From assembly GCA_029449245.1 (NCBI GenBank), contig JANATF010000011.1, positions 1,054,001 to 1,118,000 on the forward strand: a DNA stretch of 64,000 bases, written 5' to 3'. Source of the stretch: Mortierella alpina (lineage: Eukaryota; Mortierellomycota; Mortierellomycetes; Mortierellales; Mortierellaceae). This document shows positions 33,327 to 45,826 of the stretch, one piece after another. The position numbers and the translations under genes are program-made. Position 1 is the stretch's first letter, and every line of letters begins with the position of its first letter. Below the pieces are notes generated by a model that was not told where the DNA came from, made no database searches, and worked only from the letters and a program-made list of their open reading frames with translations.

Positions 33327-36300
33327 ATGCCTTTCTGTGATGCTGATGAAGGGTGGGGTCCCGTGAGCTCCAGACGGACGTTAGACTTTACCCTCTGCGT
33401 CCAGGACAGGTAATGGTTTATGATACATGTGTGCAGCGGCCATATTGGACTCGAAGCAATCACTTAACCCGATATCTGTACCCTTACTTGCTCGCTGCAT
33501 TGCATCTTTAGTGTGCTGTTGGTACTGCCGAGTGCAATCTTCTTGATGGCTGTGTTACCTCGATTCTTCATTGTTCTGTCCAAGGGTCGCCTTCAAGGCG
33601 TCACTTCAACACCATTGTTCCTAGTCAAGATCACGGGTATTGCTGCTGCCTTTGCATTACAGGTCGCGCTCCTTGCCATTGTCGTACAGAATAATGGCTA
33701 CGCTTCTTCAGCTCTTCTGAGTTCTGTGCTGTATATTGTCTCGATTGTAAGTGCATTGTAATATTTCAGGCCCATCGTTACAGGCCGAGATATTGTTGCT
33801 GATAATTGCTCGATATCTGTGTTGCGAATAGCTGGCTGCCCTTGCGCTACATTATGTCGAGCATTTCAACATGCCCAATCCGTCAGGCATATTACTGGTA
33901 TACTGGTTGTTCACGGCGCTGTTTTCCGTATTCCCAGTCAGGTCGTGGATTCAAAAATCGCCCAATGGTCTCGGAGACCCATTGCCTTTGCTGAAGCTCC
34001 TCTTCACCATCGTGGCTTTCATTGTGTTCGGTCTGGAGAACGTCTCCAAAGCTCACCACCATGAGCTGAAGCGACCCAAAATCGAGAAGGTGGTGCAAGC
34101 AAACCCTTCGCCCGAACCCTACTCCAACTTCTTTGCCCGCGTGACGTTTCTCTGGCTCCTTCCATTGCTCAATAAGGGTAAAACAAAGACGCTCAGAATG
34201 GATGACATCTGGGCGTTGCACCCCAAGCTGCTGTCGTACCCTCTGTTCCTCACCAGCCAAGCCAAGATCGATGCTGACGAAGCCATTGCCCGCCAACGCG
34301 CCCAGCAGTTGAAGGCAGAGGGTGCCGACGATACCCCCTCCGCACAGTCACATTCGATTAACCTCTACAGTGCCCTCATGAGCACAGTGGGTTGGAGCTT
34401 CTGGAGTGCTGCCGTCCTACGTATCCTCTACATCGCTGCATTGTACGTCCGACCCATCTTCTTCACGAGCCTGCTGAAGTTTCTGTCAAGCTATAGTGCC
34501 GAGTCGAAGGCGAAAGGCATTGAGCCTGAGCCAGCGTGGAAGGGCTTCGGTTATGTTATCGCCATTTTTGTCTCTGCGGTCCTCAGTGCTATCTTCAACG
34601 CCCAGTTCTCCAACATTTGCTTCCAGTCGTCGATGAGGGCCCGAGGCGCTCTTGTTAGCCTGATCTACCGGAAGGCACTGTGTCTAAGCTCGACCAACAA
34701 GCAAGAAGGCATTGGCGCCATTGTCAACCACATGAGCGCGGACGTCGACCGCATTCTTCTGATCTTCACGAACATTTACTTCTTCGGGAGTGGTATCATC
34801 GAGCTGGTTGTGGTCGCCTACCTTCTCTACCAGCAGATCAAGTATGCCATGTTTGCCACTATTGGCGTTGTGCTTGTAATCATTATTGCTTGTGGCGGTA
34901 TGGCTCCTAGCGTTCGTGCTTGCCAGGAGCTCATAATGATTCAAGCTGACACGCGCATGAAGTTGATCAGCGAACTGGTGAACTACATCAAGTCAATCAA
35001 GTTGTATGCCTGGGAGCGATACTTTGTCAAGAACATCACCGAGTCCCGCTACAAGCAACTGTACTATGTCAGGCTATATTACATCTGGACCACGGTCAAT
35101 GCAGCCCTGCTCTATTCCACCACCACTATCGCCTCGTTTGCCGCCGTGTCGATCTATGCCGCTATTGCCACTTCTGGGATGCCTCTGAATATCACCCGCC
35201 TGTTCAGCGCCCTTACTTATATCAACATGCTCGACACCCCACTCCTCCAAACCAAGACGGCTTTCCCCATTATTATCAGCGGCAAAGTATCGTACAGTCG
35301 TGTCAAGGCGTTCCTAGGATCCGAAGAGATCAGCCCCGACAATGTTGTGCGCAATCCACATGCGGGTGACTCTGATGTTGCGTACGAGGTCAAGGATGGC
35401 ACCTTTGGTTGGTACACCCCAGAAACTATCAAGAATATGAATGAGAGGCGCGGGAACGAAGCCAAGGAAAAGGCAGAGAAGGCGGCCAAAGAACACAAGA
35501 ACAACCAAAACAGGAATGGAAAGGGCGAAGACCCTATAGCTGAGGAAGGCAAGGTCGAAGAGAAGACTGACAATGAGAAGACTGGTCATGAGTCAGAGAC
35601 AGCGTCGGATAGCACCAGCCTGCCGGTTGAAGAGGCAGACGCGGACAAAAAGACGGATGAGGCAAAACGCGATACTCTTGGCCCTGTGCTGCATAATGTA
35701 TCGTTCACCATCAAGCGAGGTTCGTTGACGGTTGTCGTCGGTCGAGTTGGTCAGGGCAAGTCGTCCTTAGCCGGTGCCCTTCTCGGCGAGATGTACAAGT
35801 ACAGTGGCTCTGTCGTTGCCTATGGCTCGCTTGCCTATGTCGCCCAGTCAGCTTGGATCCTCAATGACACTGTCCGCAACAACATCCTATTTGGCCATGA
35901 GTACGACAAGGAACGATATCTGCAAGTCATCAAGGCTTGTGCCCTGATCCCTGACTTCAAGATGCTCGTCAACGGTGACCAGACGCTGATTGGTGAAAAG
36001 GTAGGCAAAAACGAGCTGAGAACACCACACGTGAAGACAACAGGGAGAATTGGTTCTAAATGAAGAGATGAACTTATGCATATTGATCTTGTTACCGGTT
36101 ATTAGGGTATCAACCTGTCTGGCGGTCAGAGGCAACGTATCTCTATTGCCCGTGCCGTTTACGCCAACGCAGACGTGTACATCTTTGACGATCCTCTTTC
36201 GGCTGTCGATGCACATGTTGACCACCATATTTTCGAAGAAGCGATCAGCCAGATCCTCGCCAACAAGACTCGCATTCTGATCACCAACGGAGTCCACCAC

Positions 36301-38403
36301 CTTCAAGACGCGGACCAGATCATTGTGGTCAAGCAGGGCAGGATTGCTCAGGATGGAAGCTACGATGAACTTATCCAGGACACTGAAGGTGATCTTTTCC
36401 GATTGGTGGCGGAGAGCAATCTGACTCTTGGAGACGCCAAGGACAAAGAGGAGCTCAAGGACATGTCTGGCAACACGTCGTCTACTGAGAATGAGGAGGA
36501 AGTTGTTGAAGTTCCCCGCAACAAGGAAGGTGCTCAATCTGACGGTCTAATCAAGCACTCCACTATCTGCCCATCCAAATCTTCGCAGCACCTGCACGAG
36601 GACGATTTCGACCTTGACGAGCATCAAGATGTTGACGAAGAGGTGACCAAGGAGGGTCGCGTAGGCTGGGAAGTCTACAAGCATTACATGCAGTGTGCTG
36701 GTCCGGTTGGTTGCGCCATCTATCTTTTCGTCAACATCGTCTTCATTGTGATTCAGTTCTATTTCCAGTTCTGGCTCCAGCAGTGGGGAAGCGACAATGA
36801 ACGAGCTGCGCCTTCTCATAGTCTCAGCTACTGGATCTTGACCTCACTTGGCTGGACTTTGGGGTCTGTGGTGATGCTCGGGAGCATTTACTGTGTTTCG
36901 TACCTCGTGCTGGCTCGTCGCTCCTCCAAGGTCCTGCACGCTGGCATGCTCCAACCATTGGTCCGCTCTCCCATGAGCTTTTTCGACATCACGTCCTCGG
37001 GCAAGATTATCAACAGGTTCAGCCAGGATATCACCGCGGTTGACCTCGATCTGCCAATGAAGTTTGTGGGCCTTCTCTTCGGTATCCTTTTCGTCCTCCA
37101 ACAATTTGGGTTTGCAATCGCCGCTACACCCTACTCTCTCATTTTGTTGGTTCCTCTCTGTATCTGCTACTACTACCTGGCCGGATATTATCTAGTCTCA
37201 TCTCGCGAGCTCAAGCGTCTCGACTCTGCTGCTCGCTCGCCAATGTATGCCCATTTTGGAGAGACGCTCAACGGTCTAGCGACAATTCGCAGCTTTTGCG
37301 AAGGCGAACGGTTTCGCCTGCAGGCCACCAAGATGCTTGATCGGTCGCAGCAAGTCTTCTACTTGACCAACTTGACCCAACTATGGCTCCAGTTGATGCT
37401 TGAGTTCCTCAGCGACATTGTTCTTGGCTTTGTGGCTCTGATGGCCGTCCTCCAGCGCGACACGGCCAGTGCTGGACTCTTTGGCATTGTTCTAAGTCGA
37501 ATCGGTATTCTGACGGGAATGACTACAGTTATGATGACGGCATACTGCCAGCTCGAGATCAGCATCGTCTCTGTCGAACGTATCCGTGAGTATAGCCAGC
37601 TCCCCTCAGAGGCTCGCGATGTGATTCCCGACTCCAAGACGGACGACAGCTGGCCGCAGCAGGGCAAGATTGAGTTCCAAAACTACTCCACGCGATACCG
37701 CGAGGGTCATGATCTGGTGCTCAAGAACATTGACTTGACGATCAACGCTGGCGAGCGCATTGGTATTGTTGGACGCACGGGTGCGGGCAAGTCCTCCGTG
37801 ACGCTGGCCCTCTTCCGAATCATTGAGGCTGCGGAGGGCAAGATTGTCATTGACGGAATTGACATCTCGACCTTGGGATTGCATCAGCTTCGATCTGGCT
37901 TGGCCATTATTCCGCAGGAGCCTTTCCTCTTTGGTGGCACGATCCGCCTCAATCTCGATCCGTTTGACGAATGGCAAGACGCTGACATCTGGGCAGCCCT
38001 AGAGTCTGCTTCGCTGAAAGACTATGTGTCGTCGCTGGAGGAGGGACTCAACGCGGCGATTGAGAATGGTGGCGACAGTCTGTCGCTTGGTCAGCGCCAG
38101 CTGATGAGTTTGGCAAGGGCGATGCTCAACAAGCACATTCAAATCCTCTGTCTCGACGAAGCGACTGCTGCAATCGATATTGAAACGGACAACGCCATCC
38201 AGATAGCGCTCCGCAAGTCGTTCCAGAACTGCACAGTGTTGACGATAGCCCACCGTATCAACACCATCATGGACAGCGACCGCATCATTGTCCTTGATCA
38301 TGGACGCGTTGCCGAGTTTGATCCGCCTCAGGTATTGCTCAATAACCCCGACAGCATCTTTTACAGTCTGGTCAAGAAGAGTGAAAACGCCAAGTCTTCC
38401 TAA
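33327..38403 (+). CDS. ABCC/MRP-type full-length ABC transporter (Ycf1-like)
   Basis: Four exons (33327-33409, 33512-33746, 33832-36000, 36106-38403) join in frame to 1,594 residues, the usual size for an MRP with an N-terminal TMD0. The start MPFCDADEGWGP resembles the N-terminus of yeast Ycf1 and human MRPs. NBD1 has Walker A GRVGQGKSS near residue 742, signature LSGGQRQR near 833 and Walker B VYIFDDP, with Asp in place of the catalytic Glu, typical of MRP NBD1. NBD2 is canonical: GRTGAGKSS near 1384, LSLGQRQ near 1487 and ILCLDEAT. A charged Lys/Glu-rich linker precedes NBD1. Family members export glutathione conjugates and other organic anions, or move them into the vacuole. It is divergent from the NRPS and 4 kb away, so it could export or sequester the peptide; general detoxification is equally possible. 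Confidence 0.92.
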
Positions 38404-38414
38404 TGAGACGAAGT

Positions 38415-38470
38415 CCCAAGCGTGGTTACACCTTGGGGTTGGTTACACCTTGGAGTTGGTTACTGGAGGT
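38415..38470. repeat. Short tandem repeat just after the ABC transporter stop
   Basis: Three imperfect copies of about 17 bases, based on TGGTTACACCTTGG, follow the stop codon within 70 bases. The last copy is degenerate (TTGGTTACTGGAG). They probably lie in the 3' UTR. Confidence 0.6.
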
Positions 38471-38683
38471 CTTTTTCCCCTACAGCATACGCCATAGAAC
38501 ACGCACCAAAATATACATCGCGGCATGCCTTCCATGCATTTCCTCCTCTCAGAAGAAAACCAGGATCAGTGCTCGTTTTGATGGTGTTGAGCGTGAGGAA
38601 TATGTAAAGTCCGCAGGTACACAGGCGCGTGAGCCAAAATAAATCTGCTCCACTCCCACTCCGTCTTTTTCACCCTATTTTGC

Positions 38684-40258
38684 TTGGCCACATTCGCTGT
38701 TTGCGTCTATCCGCCCGCTATAAGAGAAAGAGAAAAGACATACGCCCACATATCACACATCCTCCAGTGCTGCTCTGCATTCCCCCGCCACTCTGCTCAT
38801 CCTCACCCAGCAAGTGCCACTGACCCATCCCTCCAGCATCCCTCCCACAGCGAGGACTGCAAGTCATGCACCTTCTTTGCCCCAACCAACGCCGCCTTCG
38901 CCAAATGGGACGCAGAGAACCCTAGCAGGAAGGACCGCAGGAACACGCTCTTGCATCATATCCTGGGTGAGTCTGTGTTTAGCCACGACCTCAAGGACGC
39001 CATGCTGCTCGAGACACTCCTTGTCAGGTTTGGATACCAGGGCGACGACGGCGAGGGACAACTGGTCGCAGTCTCCAAAGCCAGCTGGAGGCCGGGCAAA
39101 CTAGGCCACCTCCTTGTGGGGGACGCAGAGCTTCTGCAAAAGGATTGGAAAGCAGACAACGGCGTCGTCCATGTGGTCGATCGACTAATGATTCCACCAG
39201 GAGATATCGGTAAGAAGTGCAAAACGATAAAACCGAGGCAGTGCATACACCCTGGTGCACTGAATATCATGTCATCATGATGGTAGTGTGTGCATCTGGT
39301 TAGTGTGTTCTCTTACTTCATTCATGCAGCACTAACGCCCTCTCCCACCTCCTATCTTCCGTCACGTCGTCGGACTTTGTAGTCGACACGCTGCAAAAAC
39401 ATGAAGAGCTGTCTGCTTTGTACAATATCATCCGCAATGCAGGACTGGACGACTTTCTACGACAGCACCGGCCTTTCACGCTCTTTGCGCCAAGAGGTAA
39501 TGCGCTTAAAAAACTCAACCCCATCCAGGTGCGCTATTTGCAGCACGAGCATGGTCTCAAAGATCCTGAGACCACGGTCCAGCACCACATCCATACCGGG
39601 ACTCTCTACAGACAGGATATCCAGCCGGGATCCAGCAGTGTCTCAACCGTCGAGGGACAAGAGTTGATGGTCAGTCTGGACGACAAGCTCATGGCTGATA
39701 ATGCAATGGTGGAGCGAACGGATATATTGGCAGCGAACGGCGTCATCCACACTGTCTCCCGCCCGCTGCTTCCGAGCGCCTTGGTCTGGACTGCAGCCAA
39801 GTACTTGATCGGTATGAATGCCACCAAATTTGTAGAGGGGCTGCGACAGGCGGGCATCAGCCGCTATATTGATGCCGGAAGCTAGCTATACCATCTTTGC
39901 GCCTCAGGACGAGTCCTCGGAGAGCTCTGGGTCGTTGGGCGCTTATGGGGAAGTGAATGAGGCACTGCAGTATCATGGTGTCCCCGGAAGAAAGTTGTAT
40001 CCCAGCCTATACGACGGACTACGAAAAGCCCTCACGGCCCGTGAGGCAATTGCGACAGCCTCCATGCCACACTGGAGTTTCCGGTCGGATCTTGAGAGGT
40101 GTGCGAGAAACACTGGCACAGAGCTGTTGGCGCAAAAAGGAGCCATATGTAACCTCATTGCGTCGCCAAATATAAATGGGCAAGCATTTTCTCCCTGCTC
40201 ATCGTCTTTCCCGGGCTTCCAATACCTCCATTTGATGTCCAATGTGGTACAGCAGTAG
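38684..40258 (+). pseudogene. Decayed multi-domain fasciclin (FAS1) gene
   Basis: Three FAS1-domain pieces follow each other on the + strand in different frames. Piece 1 (to 39209) has CTFFAPTNAAF, LLHHIL and HVVDRLMIPP. Piece 2 (about 39330-39885) has FTLFAPRGNAL, VQHHIHTGTLY and VIHTVSRPLLP. Piece 3 (from about 39886) has SYTIFAPQDES and YHGVPGRKLYP. A GT-AG intron could link pieces 1 and 2 (donor at 39210), but the frames then disagree. Pieces 2 and 3 are separated by an AGCTAGCT tandem duplication at about 39881-39888; treating it as a 4-bp insertion would restore the frame. No signal peptide is visible upstream. FAS1 proteins are usually secreted or GPI-anchored adhesion proteins. Two disruptions and a missing start suggest a pseudogene, though an assembly error cannot be excluded. 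Confidence 0.6.
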
Positions 40259-40261
40259 TTC

Positions 40262-41591
40262 CTAGGACATATCTCTCTTCCTGCTAGACCCGTATGGCAT
40301 AGTAGCAGACCTTGTCGAGGGTTCGGTAGCAAGATCGAACCGTCCAGGACAAATAAAGTCCTTGACATGCGTGTCGTATCTAACAGGGACGCGCCGCCTC
40401 GTTTTGAGACACTGGACTTTGCAGACAGTTATAGACTGTAAGTGAGCCAAAGGTCTCACTCATGACTTATGCTGCATGCACCCACCTTTGGAGCAGGAAT
40501 GCTACCATGGGCTGAAGGCCTGGAAATAATCCTACAACGTACTGCACAAGGCAAAGGGCCGTGAGCGCTGCATACCTCTTTCAATGATCACGCTCGCACT
40601 TTCATGGCGCCCAAGTTAATAATAGACGTCAGATGCACACTCGCTTCTTATCACTGCGGTCAAGCAAGAGAAGAAGAACGAAAAAACCAAAGGGCCGATG
40701 CTTCACATCGATAGCGTAACAGAACATGTCCAGGAACAGTTCAGACTTTCCCGGAAAAAGCGCATCGTCACACTCCACGGCGTCGCTGTAAAAATAAACC
40801 TGTGATGACCAACCTGTGATACAAACAATCCAAGGACTTTCCTACAGCGTAAAAGTCGGTTTGGACTTCATCGTGGCTGCGTGAAATAGCTGCGCGAGGA
40901 GAGTACGCCCTGTCTTCTGATCTATCGTCAGCGCGAATATCAGCAATTGAACGTGGTCCTTGGTGTTGGGGCGATAGAGGGTCACTATTACGATCGTGTA
41001 GTCCCATCAGGCTCTGTGAATTAGAGTATGCAGTGGACGGATTGGCACACAGAGGGGCAGACCCTGAATGGGAGCCGCCCCTGGTAATGCCTGCAAGTCT
41101 CAAGACATTGTCTAACCCGCCTGTGACGCCCGATCGTCCACCTCTGCAACCATTTGCTGTTTCGAGATGTCCGCTGGGTGGAGGTCTCCGCTTTCGGATA
41201 TCGTGGCGTCTCACATAGGCTAAAATAGGGCAACAGCCGCATTATGTTCCAAGGATAGACTACGTATCTTGGCGATTGCACTTGAGTTTGTTTGTAACAG
41301 TAGTCGTCAACCTTGATCTTTTACTCTACACATTCAGTTCCAGCATTCAGATATTAATAGATCGATCTCGAGAACCAGTCGCTTGGACATTACCCGGCGT
41401 ATGTTAGGCGTACAGACCTGTCCATTCGGTCTGGATATTATGCGTGTTTTTTCGTAGATAAGGGACGCTGTGGTCCTTGCGGTGTCCTGATCCTCATCTG
41501 CTCTCAATTCTCTTCACCTCTTCCACACTCTTACGCTACCTTCTTCTTCTGGTGCATTTCACTTCACTCCCTTCTCAGACATTACCCGAGA
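40262..41591. other. Intergenic region with one possible coding remnant
   Basis: A minus-strand open frame at 41214-40768 (148 codons, Ser/Arg-rich) has no recognisable domain and is the only sizeable candidate. I would not call it a gene without transcript support. The 150 bases before 41592 are pyrimidine-rich, as in many fungal promoters, and probably drive the secreted protein gene. I see no repeats or RNA genes. Confidence 0.3.
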
Positions 41592-42270
41592 ATGATGCGT
41601 TCCAATCTCAAAATTGTCATCGCAGCCATGCTCGTGGCCCTGATTGCCACTGCTGCCATGGCTGCCCCTAAGGCTAAGAAGCCTGTTGCCCCCAAGCCAA
41701 TCAAGGGCAAGGCAGGCCAGACTGGAGTGATCCTCAACCAGTCCGACTTTTGCATCTTCTTGCCTCCCATGAGAGGAGGAGGAATCGCCGAGAACGAGGA
41801 TAAGGCTGTTGCCTTCTGCACCAAGCCCAACCTCCCCGGCGCCAATGCTCAGACCTTGCCCGCCGGTTTTATCCAGACGGCACACTTTGTTTCCAACACT
41901 GGCAAGGGTTACGTTCAGGTCACTGGTCGCATGGATGGCAGCAGGTACGGCCTGAAGGAAAACGATGGTGGCGGACAGTACGGTGAGTAAAAGTTTGAAA
42001 AAGCAACCATGCCACGCGCCGTGTGCTACCCTTTTTTTATTGGGTTCTCAGCTTCTAATCCAGCGTTTTCCTCACCTCGTGGTTGTTGCTATGTTAACAG
42101 ACATCAAGGCCCCCGTTGGAGCCAAGTGCGCTGGCTACAACTACTTTGTTCAGTTGACCGAGCCCGATGAGAACATCTACTGCATCCGTTGCTGCAAGAC
42201 CAAGAGCGACTGCCCCGTCAACAAGTCGACTTATGGCTGCAAGAAGGTCCTCGATGGTGATTACTCTTAA
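41592..42270 (+). CDS. Secreted 186-residue cysteine-containing protein of unknown function
   Basis: Two exons (41592-41982 and 42101-42270), with a GTGAGT...AACAG intron, join in frame to 186 residues. Residues 1-25 form a signal peptide ending AAMAAP. The mature chain opens with a Lys/Pro-rich stretch, then a block beginning NQSDFCIFLPP and ending AVAFC that is typical of a group of uncharacterised secreted fungal proteins. The second exon encodes a cysteine-rich end (CIRCCKTKSDCPVNKSTYGC). Codon choice is strongly biased (AAG, GCC, CCC), which suggests high expression. No catalytic residues are evident; a structural or surface role is a guess. Confidence 0.85.
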
Positions 42271-42424
42271 ATACCCTCACCACGAAGCCTTCAGGAAAAA
42301 CGGAAACGCCAATAGATTCAAAAAATAAATCACTTTTGAAGCAATATATCAGATGTGAACGCGATGGGGTAGATATGCCTGGGGATGAAGCACAGGACGG
42401 GTAGCTCAATGAAGATAATCTGAT

Positions 42425-42545
42425 AGTAATGTCAGAATATCTCAAAAGTTCGGAAAAAACAACTTGAAATGACATTATTACCACTCTTGTTGCCATGTCA
42501 TATTATCTTTTGAGATCCAGGCTATTATGACATTCATTGTCAGGA
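42425..42545. repeat. Short MITE-like repeat, copy 1
   Basis: The segment begins GTAATGTCAGAATATC and includes GCCATGTCATATTATCTTTT. The same two motifs recur in the same order and orientation at 45505-45655. The ends are imperfectly inverted relative to each other. It may be a very small transposon derivative. Confidence 0.35.
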
Positions 42546-42961
42546 CTTCCACTCTGGAGAACTGGTCTGGTGGATTGGTTGGTAAATCTGAGCACAGCCA
42601 CGATGGGAGCCTTTGGTGACCGAGGGCCATCACGCTGGTCAAGTAGGGTGCGAATGGATCTAGCTTCTATTTAACCCTCCGAGAATGCTTCCGCACGTTA
42701 AAAGAGCTGCATCACCCCGGAGTGTGCATCTTTTATGCAGCCAAGACCTGGGGGCCATCTCTTTGTTCTTGACAGCAGGGAAATTCTTTCCAGCTCCGTG
42801 TATTCAACTTTCAGTATAGTGCTACTTTCGCCGAGACACTGCAGCTCTGAGAACGTCATACTCCAAGAAAGATCACCTTCGGTGTTAGTAAAAGGCCGGC
42901 AGTTAACGTAGGGCCTTGCAGATCTACCGCTACAGTGCAGTGCCCAAGCCTTCTTCAGCAT

Positions 42962-44350
42962 TACTCTTTTCGTACTTCCAGCATGCGTGTAGGCTGAGCA
43001 ATGGGTCATTGGAGATCTTGGCCGCAAGACCGTACCTAAAAATCGTGCCTGTTCAAGAATGAACGGCGATGGCACGGTTCCCTATTCAGGCACAAATACG
43101 GTTTGATATCCTGCAAAAAATCGTACATCTGCTGGGCTAGATGCTTTAATCATTCGTCTCTACTGCGAGCTCAAAACTAGATCCCTTGGCTTACCAGTCT
43201 CTAGATATAGAGTTTCGTCCAGGCCCTCTCCAGAACTACTCTTTGTGTGGTTGTAGCATTCGTGTGGGCTGAGTAGTGGGTAATTGAAGATCATGGCAGC
43301 AAGACCGTACCTAAAAATCGTGCTATGTTAAAGAATGAACGGTGATAGTACGGTTCTCCATTCAGGCACAAACACGGTTTGATATCCCGCCTAAAAATCA
43401 TACATCTGCTGGGTGAGATGCTCTAACATTCTTCTCTACTGCGAGCTCAATTCCTAATCCGGCGCCTTTCATGTCTCCAGCTCTTCTGCGATGAATCGTT
43501 TGTTCTTGACCGAGTATTACGACTTTTCCCCAACGGGCATGCTAGAGCAACGCAAAAGGGATGTTTGTGAGAGCTTTAGCTCAGGTGTAGGACTAACAGT
43601 AGAGACAAATGTTAGAGCATCTCGCCCAGCAGATGTATGATTTTTATGCGGGATATCAAACCGTGCTTGTGCCTGAATAGGGAACCGTACCATCGCCGTT
43701 CATTCTTGAACATAGCACGATTGTTAGGTACGGTCTTGCTGCCATGATCTTCACTGACCCACTACTCAGCCCACACGAATGCTACAACCACACAAAGAGT
43801 AGTTCTGGAGAGGGCCTGGACGAAACTCTATATCTAGAGACTGGTAAGGCAAGGGATCTAGTTTTGAGCTCGCAGTAGAGACGAATGATTAAAGCGTCTC
43901 GCCCAGCAGATGTACGATTTTTAGGCGGGATATCAAACCGTGTTTGTGCCTGAATGGAGAACCGTACTATCACCGTTCATTCTTTAACATAGCACGATTT
44001 TTAGGTACGGTCTTGCTGCCATGATCTTCAATTACCCACTACTCAGCCTACACGAATGCTACAACCACACAAAGAGTGGTTCTGGAGAGCCTGGACAAAG
44101 CTCTATATCTAGAGACTGGTAGAGCGCCGGATCAGGTATTGATATCGCAGCAGAGACGAATGAGTAAAGCGTTCGCCCAGCAGATGCACGATTTTTTTGC
44201 AGGATATCAAACCGTGTTTGTGCCTGAATGGGGAACCGTACCATCACCGTTCATTCTTGAACATAGCACGATTTAAAGGTATGGCCTTGCTGCCATGATC
44301 TTCACTGACCCACTACTCAGCCTACACGCACGCTACAACTACACAAAGAG
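42962..44350. repeat. Large imperfect inverted repeat built of about 276-bp units
   Basis: The left arm (about 42962-43444) is the reverse complement of the right arm (from about 43598), with about 150 bases of unique spacer between them. Within the arms the same unit repeats head to tail: GGATATCAAACCGTG starts at 43651, 43928 and 44202 on the plus strand, and its complement is centred near 43385 and 43108. Periods are 277, 274 and 276. The third right-arm unit is partial and has no full partner on the left. No open frame is convincing. If transcribed, it would fold into a hairpin of several hundred base pairs. Confidence 0.85.
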
Positions 44351-45500
44351 TGATACTATTGAGTGCCTGGGCACAGCTCCCCAGCTTCAACTTAAGGAGA
44401 CGCCCAGGAGATTCGTCTCTATTGAGAGTCCAGTATACTTGATCCAACACGCGACAAGTCTATAGTTGGATGACCTGCTTCTAGCTCATTCGAACACCTA
44501 TTCTTGTGCTATCGCATGCCTCCAGAAGACAGAAATCATCATGACGTGGTGGTTTTTATTTTATTTTGCGGTTCGAAACGGGGTATAGGGCCGAAGAGTG
44601 TTGTGAGTGTAATACATTGATCTAAGAAAAGCATACAGATATGGTGCCGTTGAACGGCGCCCTATGAAGAACACTAAAATATACATATTGCTTCAAAAAG
44701 TGCTGTAGGAGACAGAAGGCGGAGGCTCTGGGCAAGTGCAACAGGAACTCTAGCGTAACATCTACCCAACCTATGACACCAATACACGACCATGTTGATT
44801 ACTTCGAAATAGAAATCGTCGGCTCCCCCTGTGCTATCATAGCAACCAACACCTACCACCCCTTCCTTGATACCAGTGTTACCCAGTCATCATACCCCGA
44901 TCATCGTGCCATTACAAGGAGGAGTGTTACACTGCGTCTTTTCGCAACCGGTGAGTTGTTTCTGAAAAGGAATGGTCGCGTTGGCATGGTGTGCAGCTGT
45001 GCTGTAGGCAGTGTAACCTATGAATGTGATATGGCTGTTCTGAAGGCACTTGCAGCTCTCAAGCCAGCATGCCTGTCTGCGAGGTACGGCCGTACTGCGA
45101 GGCAGCCTTCGTTCTTGTAGGTGTGCTTTAGACCCCTCTCGCTCGTATACTTGTGCAAATTCAGAGAAAAGACGAGTCGTGCTTCATACACTAGCGCAAG
45201 AAGATGTATATAGCACACGGTTGTTTTCCTGCTCGGCCATGATACGTGAAGAGCAACCGCTATTAGTGTTAGGTCAACGCCTCATTTGTATTAGCAGATA
45301 TGAACGGCGGTGCTTCTGCTCGCTATTAGTACCAGATCTTCTACGGCTACCCAATATCGTTTTCAGGAGGAGCTACCTTCATTTCCGTTTCATTCGACAA
45401 AAACTGGCACAACGACTCTGAAAGTAAGTCCTCGTCAAATACTCATCTCCACCGTTATCCCCAAGCCAAAATGAAGCCATTTCACCCTCGTCTCGCCGAG
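44351..45500. other. Region without a recognisable gene
   Basis: A plus-strand open frame at 44773-45120 (115 codons) lacks any domain, signal peptide or splice partner I can identify. The rest shows no repeat or RNA structure by eye. Confidence 0.3.
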
Positions 45501-45504
45501 CGGT

Positions 45505-45655
45505 AATGTCACAATATCCTGCTATTCTGACATGTATCTGTTTAGAATGACATGCATGTTAGAATATATGGAAAGACTCTAAACTGACGTAAAACGGTGG
45601 TGCTGTCAGAACAACTAAAATGACATGTCATGTCATATTATCTTTTTCGCTATAC
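45505..45655. repeat. Short MITE-like repeat, copy 2
   Basis: This copy begins GTAATGTCACAATATC and ends with CATGTCATATTATCTTTT, the same flanking motifs as the segment at 42425-42545, but with a longer interior rich in ATGACATG palindromes. Confidence 0.35.
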
Positions 45656-45724
45656 AGATACACACCCGTGTGCATGTATGTTCTTCCGGTAAAAAAAAGC
45701 GCATTCAAACAACAAAAAAGGATA

Positions 45725-45797
45725 TGGAGAATGAGAGACTTGAACTCCCGACCTTCCGCTTTGGAGACGGACGCGCTGCCAATTGCGCCAATCCTCC
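45725..45797 (-). tRNA. tRNA-Trp (anticodon CCA)
   Basis: The minus strand folds into a complete cloverleaf of 73 nt. The acceptor stem pairs GGAGGAT with ATTCTCC, the D stem is GCGC/GCGC, and the anticodon stem pairs TCCGT with GCGGA around the loop CTCCAAA, giving anticodon CCA. The variable loop is AGGTC and the T stem pairs GGGAG with CTCTC around TTCAAGT. The discriminator base is A. There is no intron. A solo LTR begins 29 bases upstream of its 5' end. Confidence 0.92.
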
Positions 45798-45826
45798 TTA
45801 ACCAGGATGAATCTTATTGGTTGAAT

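Noticed and set aside
40768-41214. 148-codon minus-strand frame as a hypothetical gene.
   Set aside because: Ser/Arg-rich composition with no recognisable domain and no splice partners found; mentioned only within the intergenic entry.
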